31,999 nt of DNA from Planctomycetaceae bacterium (lineage in GTDB: Bacteria; Planctomycetota; Planctomycetia; Pirellulales; Pirellulaceae). Location of the stretch: assembly GCA_007695205.1 (NCBI GenBank), contig REEF01000666.1:1-31999 (forward strand), given 5' to 3'. Of the stretch, positions 10,001 to 17,082 are shown one piece after another; positions within the stretch are counted from its first letter, which is position 1, and each line of letters starts with the position of its first letter. A model generated the notes under the pieces. It was not told the origin of the DNA. It was given only the letters and a program-made list of their open reading frames with translations, and did no database searches. The translations under genes and the position numbers were made by a program.

Positions 10001-10380
10001 TCGATCTGGCGCGGCGACTGGTGGCCATGGACTTCCAGTTGATCGCAACCGATGGGACGGCGCGCCGCCTGGAATCCGCCGGGATCCCCGTCGCCCGAGT
10101 GAAAAAGATCGCCGAAGGCCATCCGAATCTGCTGGATTATCTGATCGACGATCGTATCGGACTGGTCATCAACACGCCCAGCGGCAAAGGCGCTCGAACC
10201 GATGAAGGACGTATCCGTGCCGCGGCCGTCCAGCACGGCGTTTCGTGCATCACCACCGTCCAGGCCGCCGAGGCAGCGGTACGAGCGATGGAGGCGTTGC
10301 GGAAAGAAGAACTGACCGTCGAAGCCCTGCAGGACCGGTTCCCGGAAACCGCGATCCCCATAACTCCGCCCCCCGAGTGA
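7099..10380 (+). CDS. carB: Carbamoyl-phosphate synthase large subunit
   Basis: CarB makes carbamoyl phosphate from bicarbonate, two ATP and ammonia delivered by the small subunit CarA, feeding pyrimidine and arginine synthesis in the cytoplasm. The two homologous halves are clear: the first opens with [20 protein letters not shown] and has [20 protein letters not shown] near residue 305, and the second opens with [20 protein letters not shown] near residue 570 and has [20 protein letters not shown]. A C-terminal MGS-like allosteric domain covers roughly the last 140 residues. With the GTG start at 7099 it has 1093 residues, close to the usual 1070-1080. That start gives the typical beginning (V)[11 protein letters not shown] and follows AGGGAA; the in-frame TTG at 7036 would add 21 untypical residues. 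carA is not in the window. Function is very sure, the start fairly sure. Confidence 0.97.
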   Translation: [1093 protein letters not shown]

Positions 10381-10411
10381 TCCCGCCGACCACAGGCCAA
10401 ATTCTTCTTAA

Positions 10412-10459
10412 CCCGAAGCATCAGCGAGGCCGCCCCGTACTCCGAGGCGTCAGCAAGGC
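10412..10459. repeat. Two degenerate copies of a CCGAAGC-TCAGCGAGG repeat
   Basis: CCGAAGCATCAGCGAGGC (10413-10430) and CCGAGGCGTCAGCAAGGC (10442-10459) match at 15 of 18 positions with a 29-base step. From general knowledge, a very similar motif is a common dispersed intergenic sequence in planctomycetes. The AAGG in the second copy is the only plausible ribosome site of the HD-domain gene, six bases before its ATG. Confidence 0.55.
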
Positions 10460-10464
10460 ACTCC

Positions 10465-11073
10465 ATGGATGAAAACCTGACACGATTGGCTCAACAAATC
10501 GAATTCGTCGTCGAAATCGACAAACTCAAGCACGTCTACCGACGCACCTGGCTGATGGATGCGTCGCGGAACGAAAACGACGCGGAACATTCGTGGCATC
10601 TGGCCGTGATGGCGATCCTGTTGGCCGAACACGCGCGGTCCCCGCAACTTGACCTGCTGGCCGTGCTAAAAATGGTGCTGATCCATGATCTGGTCGAAAT
10701 CGATGCGGGAGACACCTTTGCCTACGACCAGGCTGGTGCGGCCGACAAGGCACCGCGGGAACAGGCTGCGGCCGACCGCCTGTTCCGATTGCTACCCGCC
10801 CAGCAGGCGGCCGAGTTCCGAGCGATCTGGGAGGAATTCGAAGCGAGGGAAACTCCCGAAGCCCAATTCGCAGCGGCCCTGGATCGGTTTCAGCCGATGC
10901 TGCATAACCATCGAACGGCAGGCAGAGCCTGGCGCGAACACGGGATCACGGCCGACCAGGTGCTGGCTCGCAATGAATCCATGGCCGACGGCTCGCCGAC
11001 CCTGTGGCAGTACGCTCGCCAAATGGTCGCCGATGCCGTGGCCAAAGGCCACTTGGCCCCTCCGGTTCCGTAA
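10465..11073 (+). CDS. HD-domain phosphohydrolase (YfbR/HDDC2-like)
   Basis: This 202-residue protein carries the metal-binding pattern of HD phosphohydrolases: H42 in AEHSWHLAV, H74-D75 in HDLVEIDAGD and probably D140 in AALDRF, with E78 in the place of the catalytic glutamate of E. coli YfbR. The EHSWH segment followed by HDLVEID is typical of the YfbR/HDDC2 group, which removes phosphate from deoxynucleoside 5'-monophosphates. Length also fits (about 200 residues). It has no signal peptide and should be cytoplasmic. It starts 84 bases after carB on the same strand, so co-transcription is possible and both would touch nucleotide metabolism, but substrate and linkage are inferred. The ATG at 10465 is preceded by AAGG lying in a dispersed repeat. 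Confidence 0.88.
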   Translation: MDENLTRLAQQIEFVVEIDKLKHVYRRTWLMDASRNENDAEHSWHLAVMAILLAEHARSPQLDLLAVLKMVLIHDLVEIDAGDTFAYDQAGAADKAPREQAAADRLFRLLPAQQAAEFRAIWEEFEARETPEAQFAAALDRFQPMLHNHRTAGRAWREHGITADQVLARNESMADGSPTLWQYARQMVADAVAKGHLAPPVP

Positions 11074-11302
11074 GGTTTTCGCGTCATATCCGCTCCGATC
11101 GCGCCAGCCGAATCAACGGTCAGGGGTCGTGATTCATGCGCATCCGTTACACTTCCTTCCCCGTCGGTGGAGCTTCAGTCATCCATACAGCTCGGCCGAT
11201 ACTGGACCCTGGATCGAGAGGGCGCAAGGCGGGAGATCTTCCGCTACGTCCATCTTCGTCTACTCCGTGATCTTTCCAAGCTAGAAGAATGGATTGTCGA
11301 AG

Positions 11303-11336
11303 CGTCTTGCACGGACCGGATGCCCGTGCCACCCAC
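11303..11336. repeat. Dispersed palindromic repeat upstream of the sigma factor
   Basis: GCACGG (11309-11314) and CCGTGC (11324-11329) form a six-base-pair hairpin around a nine-base loop. On the minus strand the segment would encode the spurious peptide WVARASGPCKTLRQ, a string that I recall as a frequent annotation artefact of this repeat type. It creates an apparent extension of the sigma-factor reading frame back to a TTG at 11294. The intergenic gap 11074-11350 shows nothing else I can name. Confidence 0.55.
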
Positions 11337-11350
11337 GAGAACCGACTTTC

Positions 11351-12343
11351 ATGCACTATACTCGAGTCGACCAATATGCGGCCATCGATCATTACGAAAA
11401 TCAACATCTGTCCGGTGCCAACGTCGATCACCCCGATGAATTCGTCGACCCGGAACTGGAAGATGTCCGCCGCGGTCGGCGAGTGCGCCGATCCAGCGAC
11501 TCGTCACCCCAAAGTCCCCTGGAAACTTATCTTCGCGAGATCAATGCGACCGCCCTGCTGACCGCTCAGGAAGAAACCATGCTGGCCGAGCGGATCGCGC
11601 TGGGAGATGCCGAAGCTCGTGATCGCATGGTCCGTGCCAACCTGCGCTTGGTCGTCAATATCGCTCGCGGTTACGTCGGCAAAGGACTCAGTCTGCCCGA
11701 CCTGATCGAAGAAGGGAATCTGGGCCTGCTGCGAGCTGTCGAAGGTTTCGATCCGACCATGGGCACTCGCTTTAGCACCTATGCCAGCTACTGGATCAAA
11801 CAGTCCATTAAACGGGCCCTGATCAATTCGGCCAAGACGATCCGCATCCCCGCGTATATGGTCGAATTGCTTTCGAAGTGGCGTCGAGCCAACTCGCGAT
11901 TGAGCGAAGAATTGGGACGAACACCCACTCCCGAAGAGATCGCTCGCGTGCTGGGATTGCCCAAAAAGAAGCTGCCAATCATCAAAAAGGCAATCCGCAT
12001 CTATAATTCAACCCCCCAGACCGATCAGGTCGAGGCTGGTTGGAGTCTGGGCGATACCGTGATGGATGAACGAGCCAAAACGCCCGAAGACGAATTGCTG
12101 GACGCCGATGTCATGACCAGCGCGTTGCGGATGCTGGACGAATTGGAACACCGCGAGGCCACGGTGCTGCGCATGCGTTTCGGATTGGGCGACACCGAGC
12201 CCCACACGTTAAAGGAAATCGGGGAAGCACTCGGATTGACTCGCGAACGAGTCCGACAGATCGAGACCGAAGCCCTGAAGCGATTGTCCGACGGCTTGAA
12301 AGATCCCCGCGAACGCATGCTCGAACGCGCCGCCCGCTACTGA
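11351..12343 (+). CDS. RNA polymerase sigma-70 factor, group 1/2 (RpoD/RpoS-like)
   Basis: This 330-residue protein directs RNA polymerase to promoters. Region 1.2 starts near residue 56 (SPLETYLREINATALLT). Region 2 covers about 90-160, with DLIEEGNLGLLRAVEGFDP and the -10-binding stretch FSTYASYWIKQSIKRAL. Region 3 covers about 165-225. Region 4 is about 255-315, with the helix-turn-helix TLKEIGEALGLTRERVRQIE. The long acidic region 1.1 of classical RpoD is missing; instead there is a 55-residue charged, low-similarity start. The size suits a short primary or group 2 sigma such as RpoS/SigB-type. I chose ATG 11351 because the frame further upstream runs through a dispersed repeat. The ribosome site is weak (GAGAA about 10 bases upstream). 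Family very sure; whether it is the main sigma of the cell cannot be decided here. Confidence 0.93.
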   Translation: MHYTRVDQYAAIDHYENQHLSGANVDHPDEFVDPELEDVRRGRRVRRSSDSSPQSPLETYLREINATALLTAQEETMLAERIALGDAEARDRMVRANLRLVVNIARGYVGKGLSLPDLIEEGNLGLLRAVEGFDPTMGTRFSTYASYWIKQSIKRALINSAKTIRIPAYMVELLSKWRRANSRLSEELGRTPTPEEIARVLGLPKKKLPIIKKAIRIYNSTPQTDQVEAGWSLGDTVMDERAKTPEDELLDADVMTSALRMLDELEHREATVLRMRFGLGDTEPHTLKEIGEALGLTRERVRQIETEALKRLSDGLKDPRERMLERAARY

Positions 12344-12390
12344 TCCCCAGCGCCGCTGGAGTTCACGATCCATCGTGTCCCCCTTGCAAC

Positions 12391-12450
12391 TCCAAGTGGG
12401 TCCCGAGCGCCGAACGGGACTCCAAGTGGGTCCCGGGCGCCGAACGGGAC
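12391..12450. repeat. 30-bp tandem repeat, two copies, each a hairpin
   Basis: Units 12391-12420 and 12421-12450 begin TCCAAGTGGG and differ at a single position (GAGCGCC against GGGCGCC). Each contains GTCCCG, nine bases, CGGGAC (12400-12420 and 12430-12450), the same arms and spacing as the hairpin at 936-956. Confidence 0.85.
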
Positions 12451-12544
12451 TCAATAGCTGAAGTTCTCGATTGATCTTGACGTCATTCTCTCTTGGCGGT
12501 AACCACAATCGCGATCCCTGCGGAGTACATCGCCATGTGCAACA

Positions 12545-12574
12545 TTGCTAAGATGCGCAATCTGCGAGTAATAT
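12545..12574 (+). promoter_or_regulatory. Candidate promoter for the BBP7 gene
   Basis: TTGCTA (12545-12550) and TAATAT (12569-12574) are 18 bases apart in the start of an AT-rich stretch, each matching the sigma-70 consensus at four of six positions. A transcript starting near 12582 would carry the hairpin at 12606-12629 in its leader. Confidence 0.3.
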
Positions 12575-12605
12575 AACTGTAAAAAAGACTTTAAGGGTTG
12601 TGACG

Positions 12606-12629
12606 CCCAGGACCGATATAAGTCCTGGG
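12606..12629 (+). promoter_or_regulatory. Perfect leader hairpin before the BBP7 gene
   Basis: CCCAGGAC (12606-12613), an eight-base AT-rich loop, and GTCCTGGG (12622-12629) make a perfect eight-pair stem 47 bases before the chosen ATG. There is no T run, so it does not look like a terminator. It may stabilise the mRNA or act as a control element. Confidence 0.55.
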
Positions 12630-12676
12630 TCGTGGCAGTGGACCGTCGTTCTCGTCTTTTCTTGCCGATTCGGAAC

Positions 12677-13918
12677 ATGACCGTGAAATATGATGCGAGT
12701 ATCCCGGCTGCACGAAATGGTCGCCGACCGACGGCTTGGCACTTGATTCTCTGCATCTGGTCAGCCTTGCTGACACTGCCAGCCTTGCCAGCAACCACGT
12801 TGGCCGGCCCATGCGGCCCGGCCGGGTGCGCCGTGGACGTTCCTTGTGATGTGAGTTGCAGGTTGGGGAATTTTTGGTTCCGCGGCGATGTCCTGCTGTG
12901 GTGGACCAACCGCGCTGGCAATGCGGCGCTGGTCACCACCAGTTCCCCGGAGACCCCGCCAGAACTGGCCGGCCGATTGGACCAGGACACCACCGTACTG
13001 CTGGCCGCCCAGGACCTGAACCCGGGCGTCGCGGCAGGCGGACGATTCACGGTCGGCTGGTGGTTCGATGATCTGGCCGCGGCCGGGTTGCAGGCCAGCT
13101 ATTTCCGAGTGGGCAGTGCCAGCTCGCGGTTCCGAGCGGCCAGTCCCGAACCGTTGATTTTGGCGCGACCGTTTACCGATGCGGTGACCGAATCTCAGGA
13201 TGCCTTGCTGATCGCGCATCCCGAATTCCTGGCCGGTGCGATCGATGTCGATCTGGACGTCCGATTGCAGGGCTTCCAATTGGCGTGGCGACTGGGCATG
13301 CTTCGCGGTTGCAGCTACCGTACGGATTTCTTAGTCGGTTATCGACTGTTGGAGTTCGACGAGCGGCTGGAGATCAACAGCTTGGCCGAATTCACGGAAC
13401 CTCGAGGCCAGATCATCGTCGGCTCGACACAACAGCATTTCGACCTGTTCGACGTCAGCAATCGCTTTCACGGTGCGGAACTGGGGTTGGTCCACCATCA
13501 TCGATTGGGTTGCGTGACGGCCGAAGTTTCGGCTCGCGTCGCATTGGGAGGCACGACGGCCGACGTCGACATCGATGGCCGTACAGTCAACACCGTGCCC
13601 GGGCAAGGATCGTTTGCCTATGCGGGTGGTCTGTTGGCCCAGCCGACGAACATGGGCTGGTATCAGGTGTCCCAGTTCGCGGCGGTCCCCGAACTGGGCG
13701 TCAATCTGGCATACAACGTGACGCCCAGCTTGAGCCTGATGTGCGGTTATCATCTGATCGTCTGGCCGCGAGTTTTGCGAGCCACCGATCAGTTGGACGT
13801 CAACCTGTCGCAACTGCCGCCCGAACCACCAGGTCCCGGGCGGCTGCCCCAGTTCCCGGGCAGCTCATCGACTTTCGTCGCCCAAGGCCTGCAATTGGGC
13901 CTGCAACTGGTGTGGTAG
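12677..13918 (+). CDS. BBP7-family outer-membrane beta-barrel protein
   Basis: The 413-residue product fits the planctomycete BBP7 family (formerly DUF1551), predicted outer-membrane beta-barrels of unknown cargo. A signal peptide lies at about 14-43: basic NGRRPTAW, then a hydrophobic run HLILCIWSALLTLPALPATT and a T-L-A|G cleavage site. The mature part has the family pattern of an early W-x-R-G-D-V-L-L-W-W strand, LVTTSSPETP, and AGGRFTVGWWFDD near residue 125, followed by alternating polar and hydrophobic strands. The chain ends in W, as barrel proteins assembled by BamA usually end in an aromatic residue. Two Cys pairs (CGPAGC, CDVSC) follow the cleavage site. The frame is open back to a GTG at 12632, but that lies immediately after the leader hairpin; ATG 12677 gives a normal signal peptide, without a clear ribosome site. 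It stands alone, flanked by repeat elements on both sides. Confidence 0.88.
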   Translation: MTVKYDASIPAARNGRRPTAWHLILCIWSALLTLPALPATTLAGPCGPAGCAVDVPCDVSCRLGNFWFRGDVLLWWTNRAGNAALVTTSSPETPPELAGRLDQDTTVLLAAQDLNPGVAAGGRFTVGWWFDDLAAAGLQASYFRVGSASSRFRAASPEPLILARPFTDAVTESQDALLIAHPEFLAGAIDVDLDVRLQGFQLAWRLGMLRGCSYRTDFLVGYRLLEFDERLEINSLAEFTEPRGQIIVGSTQQHFDLFDVSNRFHGAELGLVHHHRLGCVTAEVSARVALGGTTADVDIDGRTVNTVPGQGSFAYAGGLLAQPTNMGWYQVSQFAAVPELGVNLAYNVTPSLSLMCGYHLIVWPRVLRATDQLDVNLSQLPPEPPGPGRLPQFPGSSSTFVAQGLQLGLQLVW

Positions 13919-13937
13919 CGCCTTCGTGAATTCCAAA

Positions 13938-14056
13938 GTAGTAGGCACACTCCGTGTGCCGTAAACTGCAGCGGGCATACGCAGTGTGCCGTAAACTGCA
14001 GCGGGCATACGCAGTGTGCCGTAAACTGCGGACGGCACACGGAGTGTGCCTGCTAC
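13938..14056. repeat. 119-bp element: terminal inverted repeats around a 30-bp tandem repeat
   Basis: Both ends are a 23-mer, GTAG-T/C-AGGCACACTCCGTGTGCC, at 13938-13960 and inverted at 14034-14056, differing at one base. Each end is itself a hairpin (GGCACAC, three bases, GTGTGCC). Between them a 30-bp unit containing GTGTGCCGTAAACTGC repeats at 13951, 13981 and 14011. No protein is encoded. It fills the gap between the converging BBP7 and ispD genes. Confidence 0.85.
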
Positions 14057-14066
14057 AATTGGGCGT

Positions 14067-14804
14067 TTAGCGCCAGAGATCGTCGTCGGCGAAGGGATGC
14101 AGCGATCCCAGGTTCTTGGGTTTCGGCATGGCTTTCAGGGCATGCGCCGCCAGATGCAGGTCTTCTTTGGTGGTGATCTTCAGATTGATCGGAGAACCCT
14201 GGACGATGGTTACCGGATGGCCCAACTGTTCGACCAATTGTGCATCATCGGTGGCAATAAAATCGCCTCGCGCGGCATACGCGTCCATCAACAACTGCCG
14301 CCGAAAAACCTGCGGAGTTTGCGCCTCCCACAGATCACCACGCGCCACCGTCTCGACGATCTTCCCGCCAGCGACTCGCTTCAACGTACCGCGAACGGGC
14401 AGCGCCAGGATGGCGGCGCCGGATTCGACCGCAGCGTCGAAGACCTTGTCGATCCACTCCGAGGCCACACAGGGGCGGGCCGCATCATGCACGGCGATGT
14501 ACTCGATCTCGGGACGGACCTGATCCAAGGCTCGCTGGACCGAATCCGGACGGTGCTGGCCCCCTTCCACCACATCGATCCCCAGCACGGCCACGTTCGC
14601 GGCGAACTTCGCATCGAATTCCTGACGATCTTGCGGCGCAACGACCAGGATCAATTGCTTCACGTCGTCCCGGTTCAAGAATCGTTCGGCCGAATGCAAC
14701 CACACGGCGCGATGATCCAACGGCGCGAACGGCTTGCGATAATGGCGGTCCTTGAATCGGCTGCTCTTTCCGGCAGCAGGCAAGATAACGGCAAATGGTG
14801 CCAC
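14067..14804 (-). CDS. ispD: 2-C-methyl-D-erythritol 4-phosphate cytidylyltransferase
   Basis: IspD joins CTP to methylerythritol phosphate, the third step of the non-mevalonate (MEP) route to isoprenoids, in the cytoplasm. The 245-residue product begins VAPFAVILPAAGKSSRFK, which contains the nucleotide-binding A-A-G-x-S-x-R-(F) loop, and has the family motifs VEGGQHRPDSVQRAL, VHDAARPCV and LWEAQTPQVFRRQLL, then TDDAQLVE and KITTKEDLHLA. The start is a GTG at 14804, seven bases after a full AAGGAG (14811-14816 on the opposite strand), and fits the family's N-terminus; the frame upstream overlaps the GH57 gene. It lies 37 bases after the GH57 stop, so it is probably the third gene of that transcript, although the pathways are unrelated. 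The active-site residues look intact. Confidence 0.93.
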   Translation of the reverse strand: MAPFAVILPAAGKSSRFKDRHYRKPFAPLDHRAVWLHSAERFLNRDDVKQLILVVAPQDRQEFDAKFAANVAVLGIDVVEGGQHRPDSVQRALDQVRPEIEYIAVHDAARPCVASEWIDKVFDAAVESGAAILALPVRGTLKRVAGGKIVETVARGDLWEAQTPQVFRRQLLMDAYAARGDFIATDDAQLVEQLGHPVTIVQGSPINLKITTKEDLHLAAHALKAMPKPKNLGSLHPFADDDLWR

Positions 14805-14841
14805 GGCAGACTCCTTGGTTCGCTGGTTCAGCGGAATCGAT

Positions 14842-17013
14842 TCAAGCGGTTGCGACCAGCACCGCTGCTTCGGTGCGGCGAGCTTCTGCCGCAGCGGTGT
14901 CCAGTTCCAATTGCATCGTGACGCTCCAACGGCCCTCACTATCCGCGCGGATCAACCAATGAGGCATCACGACGACTGACTGATGGACCAACTCGATCCC
15001 CGATTCGGATTGGCTGACCGTGCCGATCGGGAACGTCCAGAACCCCGTGGGACGATTGGTCGTCAATTGCGCGCCGAGCCCCAACCACTGGTCGACTAGG
15101 TCCAGCCGCTGGACGTCTTGCAGGTCCAGCTTTTTGCCCAAATCGCCCAGCACCCGATCGTCGCCATCAGTGAAGTGCCGGCCCTCGGCCTTCCACGGCA
15201 TTCCCGCAAAATTGAATTCGATCGCCAAATGCAGCTCGGAATCCGCAGCCAGTCCTTCGACCAGATAAGCGATCTCCAACGTGGAACTGCCTGCCACCAG
15301 CTTGATGCCCTTGGTGATGGTCAGCGGGATACCCCACGCATTGCCTTGCCGAGTCAACACGGCTTGGACGCGATCGGCACTGCGACGCAATTTGGCTTCA
15401 TAGACTCCCGCCGCAAAGTCGCCTCGCTCCATCGCCTGGCCGCGGCTGACCGCATCCAAGGTCGCGTCGTTGTCGAAGAAATGATCGACCAGACTCTTGC
15501 GAGGATACAGGTCGTATTGCAGTTTGCGTTCCAGACCCTGCTGCTTGAAGACCACCCGATCGTGGATACTGGCGCAGGGATCCTCCTTGTTTCGATCGCC
15601 GACCACCACCTTGCGATGATAGGCCTCGGGACGCCGAGTCAACGTCGCCAGTAGATTGTGGCAGATGGAACGGACATCCAGTTCGTACAAATGCCCGCCC
15701 GTGGCCGGCGCCAGCAAGGCGACCAACCGGTTGTTCACCAAACGCACCTCGCGGCGTCCATCGAAGTCGAAATCCGCATCGTCGATCGCCACCTGATTCT
15801 CGCTGACCCCGAAAGCCCGATCCAGCAGGTTATCGGCGGCGATCAAATGGTTGTACACGGCGTTCCGCAGATGCGGCAGGTAGATTCCCCCAAACGCGCC
15901 ATGCCAATAACTGCAATTGCATTGCCCTCGATACAGCTCGCGCCGCGACCAATACAGTTCTTCGCCGACCATCCCCTGCCGCTGAGCCTCGGCCACACGA
16001 CGGCTGACCATCATCATGCGGCTGTACATCTCGTTCGCCTCGGGGTATTTGACGCGAAAGTTCCGCCAGAACCCGCCGCGCACAAACGGCTTGATCTGCT
16101 GCCAACGCGGGTCGTGCTGCAGGTCGTGCACGGCCTGGTCGTAGGCCAGTTGCTGAGTCACCGGCAAAGACCACTCGGTCATCTCTCGATAACTGGCGTC
16201 GGGCAGGAAAATCTTGCCGATCGGCAGCACGTGATCGACGGCTTCGCCCAGCGTCGTCGTGCTCAACCAATCGCGATGGGCCGTCAACGCGTCGAAGAAA
16301 CGACGCAGCCAACCGTCCTGGTAACAGTGCTTTTTCGTTTCGGGCCACGTCCCGAACTTCTCGCCGTCATCCCCAAAGACCATCACCGAATCGGGATGCT
16401 GGTCGGCGATCTCACGCAAATAGTCGATCGTCTCCTGCGGATCGCGGAACGGGATCAGGTACCGCAGCCGCTCGCTGCCCGGAAAAATGCTGATGATCTG
16501 ACCGTTGTCCTCGGTCACATAGTAGCCGTGCAACTGGTCGCTGGTCAAACCGGCGCCCCGGAAATGAAAGTCATCCAGGACCGAGTACTGGATGCCCGCT
16601 TCGGCCAGATCGCCGGTCAGCGACTGCTCCCAAACCCGCTCCGGCACCCAAGCACCGCGAACCTTGCCACCCAACCGGCTCTCCAACCAATCGGTGTACG
16701 ACGTGATCTGACCCACCCGGTCCCGAGCCGGGATCATCGTCAGGATCGGCTCGTAAAACGCACCACCCACGATCTCGATGCGACCCGCTTCGACCAATCG
16801 AGCCAATCGGTCCAGATATTCAGGATGACGTTCATGCAACCATTCGATTAACGGTCCGCTGGTGTGCAGCGAAATCTGCAGGTGCTCGTAGCCCTCGAAC
16901 ACATCCAGAAACGGCCGGTAACTGTCCCGGTACGCATGCTCGAAAACATCATCAAAATTGCCGATCGGTTGGTGATTATGCAGCACCAGACACAGACGTA
17001 TTCGGTTACTCAT
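14842..17013 (-). CDS. GH57 4-alpha-glucanotransferase
   Basis: The 723-residue product resembles archaeal-type 4-alpha-glucanotransferases of glycoside hydrolase family 57, which move maltooligosaccharide segments between alpha-1,4-glucans. The catalytic barrel is residues 1-330: LVLHNHQPIGNF near the start, IVGGAFYEPIL (81-91), GAWVPERVWE with the nucleophile E125, and VMVFGDDGEKFGTWPE with the acid/base D216. About 330-440 is a helical segment, with CNCSYWHGAFGGIYLPHLRN. The remainder is the beta-rich C-terminal part seen in this subgroup (DUF1925/DUF1926 type). Motifs and length (usual range 650-720) agree. The ATG at 17013 begins MSNRIRLCLVLHNHQP, as expected; an in-frame TTG 51 bases upstream is less likely. 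It sits between a GalT/ADP-glucose phosphorylase-like gene (69 bases upstream) and ispD, suggesting a role in glycogen or storage-glucan turnover. No signal peptide is seen. Confidence 0.92.
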   Translation of the reverse strand: MSNRIRLCLVLHNHQPIGNFDDVFEHAYRDSYRPFLDVFEGYEHLQISLHTSGPLIEWLHERHPEYLDRLARLVEAGRIEIVGGAFYEPILTMIPARDRVGQITSYTDWLESRLGGKVRGAWVPERVWEQSLTGDLAEAGIQYSVLDDFHFRGAGLTSDQLHGYYVTEDNGQIISIFPGSERLRYLIPFRDPQETIDYLREIADQHPDSVMVFGDDGEKFGTWPETKKHCYQDGWLRRFFDALTAHRDWLSTTTLGEAVDHVLPIGKIFLPDASYREMTEWSLPVTQQLAYDQAVHDLQHDPRWQQIKPFVRGGFWRNFRVKYPEANEMYSRMMMVSRRVAEAQRQGMVGEELYWSRRELYRGQCNCSYWHGAFGGIYLPHLRNAVYNHLIAADNLLDRAFGVSENQVAIDDADFDFDGRREVRLVNNRLVALLAPATGGHLYELDVRSICHNLLATLTRRPEAYHRKVVVGDRNKEDPCASIHDRVVFKQQGLERKLQYDLYPRKSLVDHFFDNDATLDAVSRGQAMERGDFAAGVYEAKLRRSADRVQAVLTRQGNAWGIPLTITKGIKLVAGSSTLEIAYLVEGLAADSELHLAIEFNFAGMPWKAEGRHFTDGDDRVLGDLGKKLDLQDVQRLDLVDQWLGLGAQLTTNRPTGFWTFPIGTVSQSESGIELVHQSVVVMPHWLIRADSEGRWSVTMQLELDTAAAEARRTEAAVLVATA

Positions 17014-17082
17014 CGAACGTGGGTTCCATTCCAGCGAGTCGCTTACACGAAGCCTTGAAAACAATTCAGCGTCAACGTCGAT

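Larger units (their letters stand above)
12344..12676. other. Intergenic region, 333 bases, between sigma factor and BBP7 gene
   Basis: The left part carries a small hairpin just after the sigma-factor stop (CCAGC 12347-12351 with GCTGG 12355-12359, no T run) and the 30-bp tandem repeat at 12391-12450. The right part turns AT-rich from about 12560 and holds the candidate promoter and leader hairpin of the BBP7 gene. No gene is seen. Confidence 0.6.

Noticed and set aside
11294..11350. Longer sigma factor starting at TTG 11294
   Set aside because: The extension is translated from a dispersed palindromic repeat and has a Cys/Pro-rich sequence unlike sigma factors.
12391..12450. CRISPR remnant or direct-repeat origin iterons
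   Set aside because: Only two copies, in direct contact, each internally palindromic; no replication gene is nearby.
13938..14056. CRISPR array
   Set aside because: The 30-bp units abut one another without unique spacers, the ends form inverted repeats, and no cas genes are present.
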